The notes under the pieces: model-generated
Databases searched by the model: none
Seen by the model: the letters and a program-made list of their open reading frames with translations, nothing else
Told to the model about the DNA's origin: nothing
In this document: one piece after another, positions 29,993 through 41,800 of the stretch
Numbering within the stretch: position 1 is the first letter of the stretch
How the letters are laid out: every line of letters starts with the position of its first letter
Program-made: the position numbers and the translations under genes
Source: Ascoidea rubescens DSM 1968
Lineage: Eukaryota > Ascomycota > Saccharomycetes > Ascoideales > Ascoideaceae
Direction of reading: 5' to 3'
Length of the DNA stretch: 64,000 nt
Assembly: GCF_001661345.1 (NCBI RefSeq)
Contig: NW_017962918.1
Coordinates: 620,001-684,000 of the forward strand

Positions 29993-32464
29993 TTAACAGT
30001 AAAAAGCAAATTTATAAAAAAAGGTTAAAATCAAATCTTTTGTTTTATAAATAATATTTTGCGTGCTAACGATAATCAAGGATTTTAAATTATTTAGATC
30101 AACATAATAATTTGAAATGAATTGAGTGTTAAAATAACTATTTGAATTAGAAACTAAATCCGGAGATACAGAAGATGAAGATGACGATGAAGTTGTTGCT
30201 AACGATGAAGCAAATGTGATTATATGTTCCAATATTGAATTTTTTTTACTTGGAAGAATTATTTCTTTATTATTTAAAGATGGGGATGATTTCAAATTAT
30301 CTTTTAGAGATTGATTGACGTCTTTAATATAGTAAATTAATAGTAGAAATCCAATAACACCGAAACCAGTTCCGATTTTCAAAGCTAGATCAACCAAATT
30401 TTGATCTAAAGATAGAGGGTCTAAATTATCAATCAGGGAATTTTTTAAACTTTTTTTACTAGCAGATTTTTTCTTACTATTGACATTATTATTAGAAATA
30501 ATAATATTTGGATTTAAAGTGAAATTAGATTTGAAAACATGGTGCTGATTAAGATCATGATTTGAATTCTTATTAGCTGTAAAAGAACTATATGGTTTGA
30601 ACTTGTTCTTATTTTTGAGATTATTTCTTGTATTTTTTGATTTATTTTTACTTCTAGAAACATTTGGATCAGCATTTGAAGATTTGGAATCAGAAAATAT
30701 CAAAGACTGTGTCCAATCTGATGCCATTTGTTGGATGAGTTCTCTTTCGTTTTCAACCAAGTCATAATCATCGCCATTACCATTGATGTCAACATTAAAA
30801 TTTTTGTTATTATTAGCATCACTGTCATCTTCATCATTATCAGACTGGAAATTTAAATTTAAATTTGAATTGTGATTTTTATTAACATAAAATTTATTAT
30901 TATTATTGATATCTAGTTGGTTATTAAAAGTTATTAAGATATCATTCAATAAATTTGAGTAATCTTGATTAGTTTTTAAAATTATTGGCAAGGTGTTGAT
31001 TTTTAGATTGAAATTTTGTAATATATTTAGTAAAGTTGTATCATTGTATTGAAAATCATTTGAAACGTTATTATAACTATCATTAATATAACCAGTGTTG
31101 ATTGAATTAATAAGATAGATGATGGGTATAATTGGTTTATTATATTTAGCTATAACGTTAAATAAATCCTTTGAATATAAGCCATTGAATTTATCAAAGA
31201 CTAATAAGATTAGATCTATTGAATGGTTTAAATTTGTAAAATTTAAAGTATAGTCATCATTGCTGATATTGATATTAATATTGTCATTATTTGTGGATTT
31301 GTTATTAGTGCTGTCATTGATTAAATTTAATAAATTATTTTGAATATTAATTAAAATTGGTTTTTCACCAACTAAACAAATTTTAATTAGTTTTTTCTTC
31401 TTGTGGTTTCTGATAAGAGAAGAGTTTTGTAGAGATAATTTTGGCATAACGAACGATGATTTCCTCCTTGATTTTGATAAGGAATCCTTTAAATAGGAAG
31501 AGGCTTGTTGAGAGGGATTTAGGTTATTGTTATTAGCATTTTGGTTTAAGGTTAGTGAATTCTTTGGGGAATCGTTTGGAGTGTTAGCCGGAGAGTTTTT
31601 GGTTAGTGTAGGCAACTGTTTGACTGTTGAGATACTGTTGTCGTTGGTGTTATTTTCAGAAGCAATATTAAACTTGGATAGTAGTTGTTTTGTGGATAAT
31701 AAAGGGGGGTTCAAGTTGATATCAAAAGTCTCAGAGTCATCAGAATCGTTTGAGTTGTTTTGAATGCTGTCGATTGAATTTTTGTGATTTATTGTATTTT
31801 TATTGATATATTTATTTATATTGGTGTTTGTGTTGTTTGCGTTATTAGGATTTGAATTATGATGGATTGGGTTGTGATAGGTTGGATTTTGATTGATTGG
31901 ATTATGATTGATTGAATTATTAATACTATGTGTATCCAATTCGTTATCGGATGAAGATAGGATGGAATTTGATTTAGTAGAATCATTATGAATATTAAAG
32001 ATATTTAGATTATTTAGATTGTTAATAATATTATTGTTAAAAGTAAAAGTATTTTGATTATTTTGATTATTTTGAATACTATTTTGGTTATTATTTTGAT
32101 TGATATTGATATTGTTAAACGATGAATCCAAGGATTTCCAGGAAATTAACGAAAATGAGTTTGTTAATTCCATTGAAGCAGATAAAGGATAGTTACTATT
32201 GTTATCATTAAAATTTGATTGGATATTGGATTGATTATCAATTGAAGATGGAAAAATTTGTGGTGATAGAATGTCATTAAAGTCATCATTATATTTGTCG
32301 TTTAAGATATCGTTGTCATCGTTTAATTCGTTGATTATTAAATTGTTATTATCATTATTGATAAATTGAGTAGAGTGAGAAGGAGCAGTAGTCTCAGTAT
32401 CACCATCATTGCTAATATTGTTATTGGCGGTATTCAAGTGGTTTTGCTGTGGTTGCTTAAACAT
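29993..32464 (-). CDS. ATG32: Mitophagy receptor of the mitochondrial outer membrane
   Basis: A protein of 823 residues from ATG 32464. The first 330 residues are Asn-rich and unstructured but hold two short motifs also present in S. cerevisiae Atg32: SWKSL (Trp109), a W-x-x-L motif for Atg8, and SILSSSD (167-173), the Atg11-binding region phosphorylated by casein kinase 2. SFVMPKLSL (337-345) matches the Atg32 block before its folded domain, which follows (KICLVGEKP, LILLVFDKF, KPIIPIIYLINS). One transmembrane helix (about 693-713) is followed by roughly 110 residues that would face the intermembrane space. The protein is longer than the 529 residues of the S. cerevisiae form because of Asn tracts. 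No enzyme motif is present. Confidence 0.88.
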   Translation of the reverse strand: MFKQPQQNHLNTANNNISNDGDTETTAPSHSTQFINNDNNNLIINELNDDNDILNDKYNDDFNDILSPQIFPSSIDNQSNIQSNFNDNNSNYPLSASMELTNSFSLISWKSLDSSFNNININQNNNQNSIQNNQNNQNTFTFNNNIINNLNNLNIFNIHNDSTKSNSILSSSDNELDTHSINNSINHNPINQNPTYHNPIHHNSNPNNANNTNTNINKYINKNTINHKNSIDSIQNNSNDSDDSETFDINLNPPLLSTKQLLSKFNIASENNTNDNSISTVKQLPTLTKNSPANTPNDSPKNSLTLNQNANNNNLNPSQQASSYLKDSLSKSRRKSSFVMPKLSLQNSSLIRNHKKKKLIKICLVGEKPILINIQNNLLNLINDSTNNKSTNNDNININISNDDYTLNFTNLNHSIDLILLVFDKFNGLYSKDLFNVIAKYNKPIIPIIYLINSINTGYINDSYNNVSNDFQYNDTTLLNILQNFNLKINTLPIILKTNQDYSNLLNDILITFNNQLDINNNNKFYVNKNHNSNLNLNFQSDNDEDDSDANNNKNFNVDINGNGDDYDLVENERELIQQMASDWTQSLIFSDSKSSNADPNVSRSKNKSKNTRNNLKNKNKFKPYSSFTANKNSNHDLNQHHVFKSNFTLNPNIIISNNNVNSKKKSASKKSLKNSLIDNLDPLSLDQNLVDLALKIGTGFGVIGFLLLIYYIKDVNQSLKDNLKSSPSLNNKEIILPSKKNSILEHIITFASSLATTSSSSSSSVSPDLVSNSNSYFNTQFISNYYVDLNNLKSLIIVSTQNIIYKTKDLILTFFYKFAFYC

Positions 32465-33757
32465 TTTGAATTGAAGATTTTTTGTTCGTTATTTGTTGGT
32501 TCTTGAATTAGAAATCGGAGAGAAAGGTATTTTTATTGATAAAATATGATGGCGTTTGAAGATCAACCCCAAATCAAAGCGAAGATAATCTGTAACCCTT
32601 AATAGGTTTCAGTAAACAGGAGAAAGGAAAATAGAGGATGGATTGGAAGTAAGTCAACGGGCAAAGCAGTATCTTCTGGCCAGTTGCTGGTAGTTATATA
32701 GAAGGCAGATTGTGCGATCTCAGTCTAAAAGAGAATAAAATCAACAAAAAACCATTAATTGACAGTTATCTAAAAAAGTTCCTATCGCAAACCTTCCCAG
32801 TTTTTTCTGTTAAGGAATATCCTCCAACAAAAATACTCCCGCATGCGCGAAACTACGCGAATTGCCACTGAGCCCACAGTTGTGGATACAACGTCAAAGA
32901 CGCTTGTCTTACGCGCGCAACACGAACCCAACACACACAAAGTAAGCGTGCATCACGCGCTCTGCACGCGTTTAACACGTGTAGACCACAGATCCGAAGC
33001 CCCTGCGCATCCCCGGCTGACTCGTGAGGGCGCCGGAACAGGACGCCGGGCAGGAGGTTGTGCTGCTTTTGCTACTTTTGCTGTTTGTGCTGGCCTTTCT
33101 GTGCCTTTTGTGTTGAGTTCTCACCCTGTCATTTTCATACCAGTGCTGATAGTCTGTGGGCTTGCAGCCATTTTCTGCTTAAGATCATACTAGAATAATC
33201 ACATCATATTATATCCCTCTATTGTTGCGAAGATATTACCAACCTGGTGCTTTTCTCGCCTGGCAGCACTGATAGTATGGGTATATTATTTGCCTAAGGG
33301 TATGTTTGTAGAGCCATTACTATCATTCGAAATATAGGAAAATCAACGTGAATCCCTGGAAAAATTTTCACCGAAGTAATTATCTTATACAAGTAATTGT
33401 TTAATTATATGATTACGAATTAATATTTCCTTTTCTATATACAGAAGCACAGAAAATTATCAAAAAAAAAAATAAATGCAAAAATAACTATGGACGTGGG
33501 CAGCACATTATACTTGCGTGATACTGCTTATCAGCTACGTATTCACGCATGCATGCGCTTTGGAGTGATTTTGCCATATAGCTGGTTCTATTCTAAAATT
33601 TGGGTCATAAAATAATCTTTCATTAATACTTTCGTTAAAATAAAAATTCAGCTATTTTTCGATTTGAAACTAATAATTGAAAACAATTATTTTTCCAAAT
33701 TACTTTATAGATATCTAGCATCGGTCTTGATGGTGGTGGTGTTCATGATACCGTATG
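32465..33757. other. Intergenic region with a GC-rich island (32840-33130)
   Basis: This is the ATG32 promoter plus sequence downstream of PPZ1. The island is rich in CGCG/GCGC and ACACGT words (ACACGTGT near 32975) and contrasts with AT-rich flanks. Palindromic ACGCATGCATGCGC lies at about 33544-33557. The GC island includes the possible small gene listed separately. Confidence 0.5.
32843..33193 (+). CDS. Possible small hydrophobic-tailed protein (116 aa), doubtful
   Basis: An ATG-initiated frame of 116 codons lies in the GC-rich island upstream of ATG32. The first 70 residues are Arg, Thr and His-rich. The last 45 are strongly hydrophobic (CAAFATFAVCAGL, then FIPVLIVCGLAAIFCL), enough for two membrane segments. 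Nothing in it resembles a known family. GC-rich DNA has few stops by chance, and the composition of the N-terminal part looks non-coding, so this may be only an accidental frame. A hydrophobic C terminus is also what GC-skewed random sequence can give. Confidence 0.2.
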   Translation: MRETTRIATEPTVVDTTSKTLVLRAQHEPNTHKVSVHHALCTRLTRVDHRSEAPAHPRLTREGAGTGRRAGGCAAFATFAVCAGLSVPFVLSSHPVIFIPVLIVCGLAAIFCLRSY

Positions 33758-36130
33758 TTAGTCATTACCATCACTAATGCCATTACTGATGGCATTATCA
33801 TTGTCATTACTATTACTATTACTATTACTATTACTATTAATATTACTGTTATTATTACTATTACTATTGCTGGCAGCAGTACTTTCTTCTCTTCCATTTG
33901 TAATAGCTTTTCCATTTGTCTTATTTGGATTAATATTTGGATTGCCAGTGTTGGCAAGTTTTCTTTCGTATTTCCCCTTTTTCATAATTTGTTTCAATGC
34001 AATTGAATCCAATGGGTCTAGCAATTCAAAGCTACATAATAAATCATCATTAACACTCATAACTGCTCCCCAATTATCAAATTCTCCACAATAATTTGGT
34101 GCACTAAAAACTGTAACCAATGTTCTATCATTGAAAAATTCATATCCATCTTCAACAACCATATGAGCCCTACAAACCAAATCAAAATTAAATTTAGTTA
34201 GAAATTTATTTATAGCAATCCTATTGAAACAATATGATACACCTCTTTCATTGTCTTCCCATTCATTTATAGTATCTGAAGGATCGGACCATAATAGATC
34301 GCTTAATAATCCAAAATCTGGAACATCCGTTGGCCTTGATATGTTTCGGATTTCATCCAATGAGTTTAAAACCGGTGATAATCCGCCATGGACACAGAAT
34401 ATTTTGTTAGCAACTATGGCTGCTATAGGCAAAGTATTAAATGTATCAATGAATATCTTCCATGTTTTAATATTGCATCTTCTTTTGCATTCATCAAAGA
34501 ACCCATAAACTCTAGTAACATTTGCACATTCATGATTACCTCGTAATAAAAAGAAGTTTTCAGGGTATTTAATTTTATAGCATAATAATAATAAAATGGT
34601 TTCCAAGCTTTGTTTGCCTCTATCAACGTAGTCACCTAAAAATAAATAGTTTGATTTAGGGGGAAACCCACATTTTGAAAAGATTCGAATCAAATCAGGA
34701 TATTGGCCATGAACATCGCCTACTATTTTAACGGGAGGCGTTAATTCTAGTAATGTTGGTTGATTTAAAAAAATTTCACGAGCAGTTGAACAAATGATTT
34801 GAATTTCTGAGTTTTTTAGACACAAGTTTTTAGTTCTTTTAGCGGAATAACCAGCGTCTAATAGTCTCTGAATTAAAACTTCGACATCTAAAATTTTTAA
34901 GTTACTTGTGGTGATATGAGTGATGACGTTTGAGTTTGGTTCAGAAGATAGATTTGTAATATTGATATCGCTGGTTAGAGGAGTTCCAGGTAAAGAAGAG
35001 CCTATTGATGTGAATGAGGAAGTTGATTTATTCCTTTTGTGATTATTAAAATTAGCGTCGTTGTTATCGTTGTCAATTGTTATATTTCTTAGAGAGGTTG
35101 ATAGATCTGATATCAAGTTGTTATTGTTGTCGGTTGAAAAGGAATTCGATCTACTATTTACGATGGAGGTTGGGTTGATATTTGCCGTTGATAAGTTATT
35201 AGCATTATTATTATTATCAATATCATTAGAGAAGTTGGAGAAATTGGAGATGTCATAAAGATTATTTTCATTGTTGTCATTGTTTTGGTTATTGTCACTA
35301 TTTTCAAAGGTATTGTTGAGCAAGTCAGGTAGATCTGATTGAGATTGTACTTGAGAATCACGCCTTATTAAAATCGGTTCCTTTGGTTGTAATACAGCCA
35401 TTGATGGGGGCAAATCGTTGTTAATTGCAGTGATGGAATCATTATTTATTGAATTTTTGAAGTTCTTCAAGTTTTTTGAGTTGTTTTCATTGTTTGACGT
35501 GGTATTTTCGTTATTGTTGTCATTAAGTCTATTTTTGGTTTTAGTTTTATTTTTAATCTTTTTGAGTAGACTATCATTGCTTACATTGTTTTGATTAATA
35601 CTTGTTATAATGCTGTTTATATTATTTGCGGTATTACTGTCATTTTCATTTGGAGAAATTGATTTTAAAATATTGTAAGTTTGATTTTTCGAGTTAGTGA
35701 TATCAATCTCAGGTATGTATTGACTGGATAAGTTATTTTGATTGTTGAGATTGGAGATATCATTATAGTTATTTAGAATTGATAATGAGTTTGAAGGAGA
35801 ATTTTGAGCTGTTTTGAAAACAGAGGATTCATCATCCAGATTTAAATCATTGACATTCAAGTTGTTTAAATTAATATTGGTATTGGGAGTATTATCGTTA
35901 GTGAGATTAGTTGAACTGTTATTATTGGATGAGGACTTTAATTTTGATTTTAATTTGTTGGATAGGGATCTTGCAGATTTGCTAGACTTGTTTGATTTAG
36001 AAGACTTGTTTGATTTATTTGATTTGATAGATCTTGAAGATCTGATTGAGGTAGAAGTCTCAGATCTTTGAAATATTGGGGGCACAGAATTTTCGTCAAC
36101 GGATAAAGACTTGGAGGTTGTGTTTCCCAT
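33758..36130 (-). CDS. PPZ1: PPZ-type Ser/Thr phosphatase with N-myristoylation site
   Basis: A protein of 790 residues from ATG 36130. MGNTTSKS is a good N-myristoylation signal, as in Ppz1 and Ppz2. A Ser/Asn/Lys-rich extension of about 440 residues follows. The C-terminal PP1-type catalytic domain carries GDVHGQ, GDYVDRG, RGNHE and HGGLSP, and ends with [11 protein letters not shown]. Ppz phosphatases control K+ and Na+ homeostasis and cell-wall integrity and are inhibited by Hal3. Catalytic residues are all present. The last part is an Asn/Ser repeat from an (ATTACT)n-like microsatellite near 33800-33860. The extension and lipid site argue for PPZ rather than GLC7. Confidence 0.93.
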   Translation of the reverse strand: MGNTTSKSLSVDENSVPPIFQRSETSTSIRSSRSIKSNKSNKSSKSNKSSKSARSLSNKLKSKLKSSSNNNSSTNLTNDNTPNTNINLNNLNVNDLNLDDESSVFKTAQNSPSNSLSILNNYNDISNLNNQNNLSSQYIPEIDITNSKNQTYNILKSISPNENDSNTANNINSIITSINQNNVSNDSLLKKIKNKTKTKNRLNDNNNENTTSNNENNSKNLKNFKNSINNDSITAINNDLPPSMAVLQPKEPILIRRDSQVQSQSDLPDLLNNTFENSDNNQNNDNNENNLYDISNFSNFSNDIDNNNNANNLSTANINPTSIVNSRSNSFSTDNNNNLISDLSTSLRNITIDNDNNDANFNNHKRNKSTSSFTSIGSSLPGTPLTSDINITNLSSEPNSNVITHITTSNLKILDVEVLIQRLLDAGYSAKRTKNLCLKNSEIQIICSTAREIFLNQPTLLELTPPVKIVGDVHGQYPDLIRIFSKCGFPPKSNYLFLGDYVDRGKQSLETILLLLCYKIKYPENFFLLRGNHECANVTRVYGFFDECKRRCNIKTWKIFIDTFNTLPIAAIVANKIFCVHGGLSPVLNSLDEIRNISRPTDVPDFGLLSDLLWSDPSDTINEWEDNERGVSYCFNRIAINKFLTKFNFDLVCRAHMVVEDGYEFFNDRTLVTVFSAPNYCGEFDNWGAVMSVNDDLLCSFELLDPLDSIALKQIMKKGKYERKLANTGNPNINPNKTNGKAITNGREESTAASNSNSNNNSNINSNSNSNSNSNDNDNAISNGISDGND

Positions 36131-37378
36131 TATTTGATAATTATTTGATAATTATTAGATAAATACCCAATGAATATTAAATAGGCAAATAATTATTTGA
36201 TATTCGTAAAAGAAATCCAGATGATCTTTTTGGGAAGATTGTAAATAGAAAAAAATATTAAATTGAATTTAGAAAGTAACAATTTTTTTTTTGTTTATCT
36301 GTTTTCTTTTTTATAGTTTCCCTTTTTTTTTCTTTTTCTTTTTGGGCAAATGAAAGATGGAGTTGGAAACTGGATGTAGATATAATATAGAGCAGAAAAT
36401 ATAGTATAAGAGCAGCAACAGGAAGAGGAAGCAAAAGAAGCAGAGCAAGCAGAGGAAGCAGAGAAGGCGAGGAAAGAAGACAAACAAGAAGCAGAAACGT
36501 CTCCAGCATCCAGCAAAAGAGAACGAGAGAACTAAAAAAGAGCAACAGAGAAGAACAAATTAAGAAAAAAGACTATAGCGAGCCATTAAAGCTTATTTTC
36601 CGGACGCTTGCCGCACTCCGAGCCCAAGCCGAACACGGGTCGAACAGTGGCCGAATACTACGCAAAACAGTTTCACTCACTCGCCGAAGACACTCGATAC
36701 TCAATCGACGTGAATCCAGCAGTCACCGGCGGAGCTTTTGCAAACTGTGTTGACTGCCTTTTTTCACCACGAACGCTGGTTCTAGAGCCATCCGAAAACG
36801 TTATCCGCTTCCATACGCGGGTGCCAAGAGTGACCCCTCATTTCCTGGATCTATTGGAACTGAATAAACTGCAGCACCGGTAGGATAAATGCACAAACGT
36901 GTTTCATCCCGCAGCAATGCGTTATGAAACACTCAAGTACAGCACCAGACGGACGGACTTTTGAGCTCGGGAAATCCGTGCAACTTGTGCGACGGCTGTG
37001 CCAGGCACTTTCTTCGTGCTCGAACAGTCTCCGTGGCCTGCATCCGCCGAGAGTGACACAAAACAGTTTCTGCTTTCACTGCGCTGATTTTCCTGAAAAC
37101 GCTGCTCAGTTTCCAAGGAACAAATAGAAAACAAGCAATTATTTGCGCAGGTTAAAATTGGCTTTTTGGTGGGTTTTCTTTCTCTGGCTAGGAAACCGGG
37201 TAGTGTGTGCATGCATTATAATGTATCTAGACGCATCTTGTGCAGTTTTGGTCTTTGATTCTTTTTTTTCTCAGCTTGAAAATGAAAGAAAATGATTCAT
37301 AATCTGAAAAATTCTGGTGATAGATTCCCATCTCGAGATCCATATATCTTTTCAATCTCTTATCTCTGTCGGATTGTG
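36131..37378. promoter_or_regulatory. Divergent promoter PPZ1 / SUA5 with a GC-rich island
   Basis: 36400-36500 is a purine-rich tract with GAAGCAGA-type repeats, which would give the PPZ1 mRNA a CT-rich leader. 36600-37110 is GC-rich. It holds stop-poor frames (36608-36883 without ATG; 36924-37127; minus 36922-37212) that show no family resemblance and overlap in opposite directions, so I do not call genes. Confidence 0.5.
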
Positions 37379-38665
37379 ATGTTAAAATCGTTAAAATATC
37401 TTCAATTAACAAGAAACGTAGGACACTTATCAAAAATGTCAAGCTCAAACTTCTCACCACAGAAAAGTTCTTCTTCAAATGAGCTCAGTCCTGATACTAA
37501 GTCCTTTGAGACTCAAATACTCAAAGTCAATCCAAATTCAATAACGTTCAGTTCTCATCAGCTATTTCCCACAATATCAGACCCTCAGTCTTTGAAAAAC
37601 CTTCAATTAGCTGCACATCTAATCAAACACAATAAAATCGTCGGTTTCCCAACTGAAACTGTTTATGGCCTTGGTGGTTCTTCCTTATCTGATTCAGCTG
37701 TAACATCAATCTATAAAGCCAAAAACAGACCTGCCGATAACCCACTAATAACTCATATCTCCTCCATCGATCAGTTGAAAAGATTGATTTTATCAAAAGA
37801 TAACCTTGAAATACCTGACATATATCTTCCATTAATACAGAAATATTGGCCTGGCCCTTTAACCATCTTATTGCCTGTGGGCCCAAACTCCCCCATATCT
37901 AAATTGACCACAAATGGCCTCTCTACTTTTGCTGTTAGAATGCCCTCAAATCCAATTGCAAGAGCATTGATTGCTCTTTCTGACACTCCAATTGCTGCTC
38001 CTTCTGCCAACTCCAGTACAAAACCTTCTCCAACGTTGGCCTCTCATGTTTACCACGATTTAAACAATAAAATACCTCTTATAATAGATGGTGGTCCATC
38101 AAATATCGGCCTAGAAAGTACTGTTATCGATGGACTATCAACTCCCCCTGTTCTATTAAGACCTGGTGGTTTGTCTGTTAATCAAATCAAAAATATTAAT
38201 GGTTTTGAAAATTTAATCATAGCAAAACCAAATGCTAACTCGAAGGATCCTGTAAAAACACCTGGGATGAAATACAAACACTATTCTCCTTCAGCAAAAG
38301 TATCCCTATTGTATTTAAATAAAAATTCAATAAACTTTTCTCAACCAATCCAATCTTTATCAAACTATTTATCAAATAATTTAGCAAATAATTTTTCTAC
38401 CAACTCTTCTAATTTAGCTCTAATTTATCAAGATAATATTCTCAACCCAAATAATTACTCATCTTACTTCAATCAAACTAAAGTCCTAGGTAAAGATATC
38501 AATCAAATGCAACATAACTTATTTGCTCTATTCAGAGAACTAGACGATATTCCAAACATAAACCAAATCATCGTAATACTAGACTCTAATATCAAAAATA
38601 ACTTGGAAGCAATGGCCTTACTAAATAGATTAAATAAAGCTGCTTCAATAAAAATAGATTTATAA
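37379..38665 (+). CDS. SUA5: Threonylcarbamoyl-AMP synthase (Sua5/YrdC)
   Basis: Sua5 makes threonylcarbamoyl-AMP from Thr, bicarbonate and ATP for the t6A37 modification of ANN-decoding tRNAs. Seen: the YrdC core (FPTETVYGLGG, KNRPADNPLI, WPGPLTILLP, TFAVRMPSNP, APSANSSTKPSPT), then LLRPGG and a C-terminal Sua5 domain after TPGMKYKHYSP. From ATG 37379 the protein has 428 residues (S. cerevisiae 426). MLKSLKYLQLTRNVGHLSK resembles a mitochondrial presequence, and a second ATG at 37436 would give a cytosolic form, as reported for yeast Sua5. An ATG at 37292 is in frame but gives an unusually long N terminus. No in-frame CTG was found. Confidence 0.96.
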   Translation: MLKSLKYLQLTRNVGHLSKMSSSNFSPQKSSSSNELSPDTKSFETQILKVNPNSITFSSHQLFPTISDPQSLKNLQLAAHLIKHNKIVGFPTETVYGLGGSSLSDSAVTSIYKAKNRPADNPLITHISSIDQLKRLILSKDNLEIPDIYLPLIQKYWPGPLTILLPVGPNSPISKLTTNGLSTFAVRMPSNPIARALIALSDTPIAAPSANSSTKPSPTLASHVYHDLNNKIPLIIDGGPSNIGLESTVIDGLSTPPVLLRPGGLSVNQIKNINGFENLIIAKPNANSKDPVKTPGMKYKHYSPSAKVSLLYLNKNSINFSQPIQSLSNYLSNNLANNFSTNSSNLALIYQDNILNPNNYSSYFNQTKVLGKDINQMQHNLFALFRELDDIPNINQIIVILDSNIKNNLEAMALLNRLNKAASIKIDL

Positions 38666-38833
38666 TAATTTAACAATTTAACAATTTAGTAATTTAATCA
38701 AATATACATTTTATTATTGATTTATTCATACTAAATAGAACCAAAAAAATAAGAATAATAGTACACGAAAATATTTTAAACTATACATATATAAATTATT
38801 ATACATTACCATATACTTGAGTATTAAAATTCC
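38666..38833. terminator. Shared 3' region of SUA5 and RSC1/2
   Basis: A short convergent spacer, AT-rich, with TATATA and AATAATA words that can serve as 3'-end signals on both strands. Confidence 0.4.
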
Positions 38834-41800
38834 TTAAACCTCAACCTCTTTAACATTATTTGTTACAGAATCTATCTTCTTATTCAATTTTCGTTTCTTG
38901 ATAGCATATGCTAAATATTCAATACTATGTGAACATCTAACATTTTCATTTACTGCATGATTACCCAAGTTCTTTTTGTCTTCATTGTCATTTTCTTTTC
39001 CATTTTCATTATGGTTGTGATCATTTTTATGCCCATGCTGATCATAAAGCGCCCCCTTTTTATTCAAATTTCGGTTCAAAATATCACTATTCTGAATCCT
39101 ATTGGGAATAAATAAGGGAGGATTTTTATACCAAATTATTGATCCTTCTGTTCCACTTTCTAAATCGATCCTCCTATTGAAATTCCCATTACTAAGATTG
39201 GAAGTATGATTAAACTTTCTATATGTATTAAACTTATCCATCTTGTAAATATTGCTATTTTCAGAATATTTCTCATTTAACGCCTGTTGAAAAACCGGAT
39301 TCAATAAAAATGTTAAACCCGCAGTTGAGTTAATAGTTATTATTTTACCATCCCCATAATTATTATTATTAGCATTATAAATTTTTTGAGAAGATTGATT
39401 TATTTGTTGTTGTTGTTGTTGTTGGAGTTGCTGCTGCTGGAGCTGCTGAGCATTTTGGTATTGATTCATTGGCTGCATAATTCTCTTTTGTTGTTGTGCA
39501 ATTGAATTTATGTTTTGGTTGTATCCATAAGGCTGATTTTGTGTGTTATAATAAGAGTATGGTTGATTAGAAGAATTTGCAATCGGCATCTGACCTAAAC
39601 CATAATTTATTTTGGCATTATTAATATTATTAATATTGTTAATGTTATTATTCACATTATTCACATTATTCATGTTATTAATGTAGGTCATATTATTTAT
39701 CATATTGTTATAATTACTATTATAATTATTATTAAAATTATTATAATTATAGTTTGGGTTATAATTGCTATGATAATTATTATTAAAATTAGCATTTCCA
39801 TTTAAAGTATTCAAATTTGAAACTTGTTGTAAACCGTATAATCTTGTTGGTCCATTATTATTAATATTTCCAACCGAAGGCGAGCTAGATCTTGAAACAT
39901 TTGATGAAATCAGAGGCGAATTAATATTTGATGAATTTTTTGATTTCATCATTTTATCTCTTCTATTTGACCTATTTTCAACTCCATAATGATCGATATC
40001 CAAATTTTCATTTGAAATTGGATCTCTTAAATAAACAGAACCGATTAAAGGTGGAGCGTCATTATGGCCCATGGTTGGTTCAGGGATTGGATCATTATAT
40101 GTTGCATTTGGAGGTAATAAATGTTTTAGAGGACTATCATATTTTTGAAACGTTCTGTTTTGTTTTAAAGGAATATAAGTCATTGAATCCTCCAAATGTC
40201 TTACTTCTTCAGGTAAACAAGCTTTCCAAGTTCTAATTTTATTAAAAATTTTATCATTATCAGAATACCTATATTCACAAATGAATAAAGGAGGTTCATA
40301 ATCAAAATTGATTTCTGATTTTTGATATCTTGTAAAGAAAACAACAAAACATTTCCCTATAACATCATCTACTAAATGATCTCTATATTGACCTGATTTA
40401 AATACTTCATTTTCGTAAAACATTCTATCGACTCTATGCACAGTCTGTTGTGGTTTATAATACCAGCAAGCATTAATATATTTAGTGCCATCTTTTAATT
40501 CCCAAATTTTAAATAATTGACCAACTATTGGGTCGTTATCATCATTTTTATTTTTGATTAATATCCAGTCACCTACTTTGTAAGTTTTACCATCTTTGGT
40601 GAAACTATCAAGAGGAAATTTGATCAGTTTAGAAGGATGAAGGTTTGTATGGAGCTGAGTTAAAAGTGTAGCCTTTTCCTCTTCCTTGATGATTTCATTT
40701 GTTTTAGCTTCAAAGGATAAAACAGTACGTAAGTTGAATTGCATATTTGCCTTTTCAATTTCATTAATGATAATATTGCTGTAGGGCTGTTGCTGATTGT
40801 TGATATTGTTATTGAGAAGTTTATTTTGATTTAGATAGAATTGATAAGAAGCTTGGAAGTAATTTTTGAAGTTATTAAACAAGATGTTCAAATCATTAAG
40901 GAATTCTACCAAGGATTTGTAATCTCTTTTCCTAATTTTTAGCTTTATTGTGTCTAAAGTGATGGATTTCTTCGAGATAGAATTCTCAACTATGGTGTTA
41001 TAGATTTGATAGAAAAACTTTGATCTTGGATCATCATTTTGATCATTTTTAGGTGGACCAATTATATAAGGCAAAGGGATCTTTTCATATAAACTGTAAT
41101 AGTAAAATGGATTATTTGTATCGATTTCATATTTTTCTTTTTTAATTAATCTGAAAATGTTTTTGATCCTATTTTCATGAGGTTTATTGATGATGGGAGG
41201 TCTTCTTCTTTTTGTATTGTTAGTGGTGACAATTGGAGCACTGGTAGTAGTGGCGATACTATTCTGAATATTATTAATGGTATTATTTGTAATTGCATTG
41301 GAATTAGTTTTGCTAACAATTGGATTATTGGTGACAGTGTTATAACTAACAGGGATATTGATTTGATTGTTTGGATTACGGGTCTTTTGAGTGTTTGGTA
41401 TGACAGATAATGATTTATTAAGAGGATTAAGTTGAATTGAAGGATTTGCTGGAATATATTCTTGATCAGACAATGGGATTGAATTGTTATTAAAATTTTG
41501 AGAGATGTCATAATCATTTTCTTCATCATTGAGAGGGCTAGTAGCGAATAGATCATCATCATTTAAGGCGTTTGAAGTTTCATTACTATTACTGGTGTTG
41601 TTGATGTTATTATTGTTATTATTATTTAGATTTACACTTGAATTGATTTTGATATTGATTTTGTTACTGCTAGTTTTTTTATTGATGTTGTTAGTTTTAT
41701 GAATTGTTAAGGAGGTATCATCTGAATCATCTGAATCAGGCAATGGGCCTAAATCAGGATAATAAATATTTTTGTCGATTTCTTTTATGATCTTGATATT

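Noticed and set aside
36608-36883. 91-codon open frame in a GC-rich island
   Set aside because: It has no ATG, overlaps other frames and shows no family resemblance. GC-rich DNA has few stops by chance.
36922-37212. 96-codon minus-strand ATG frame overlapping a 67-codon plus-strand frame
   Set aside because: Overlapping antisense frames in the same GC-rich patch point to low stop density, and neither shows protein-like features.
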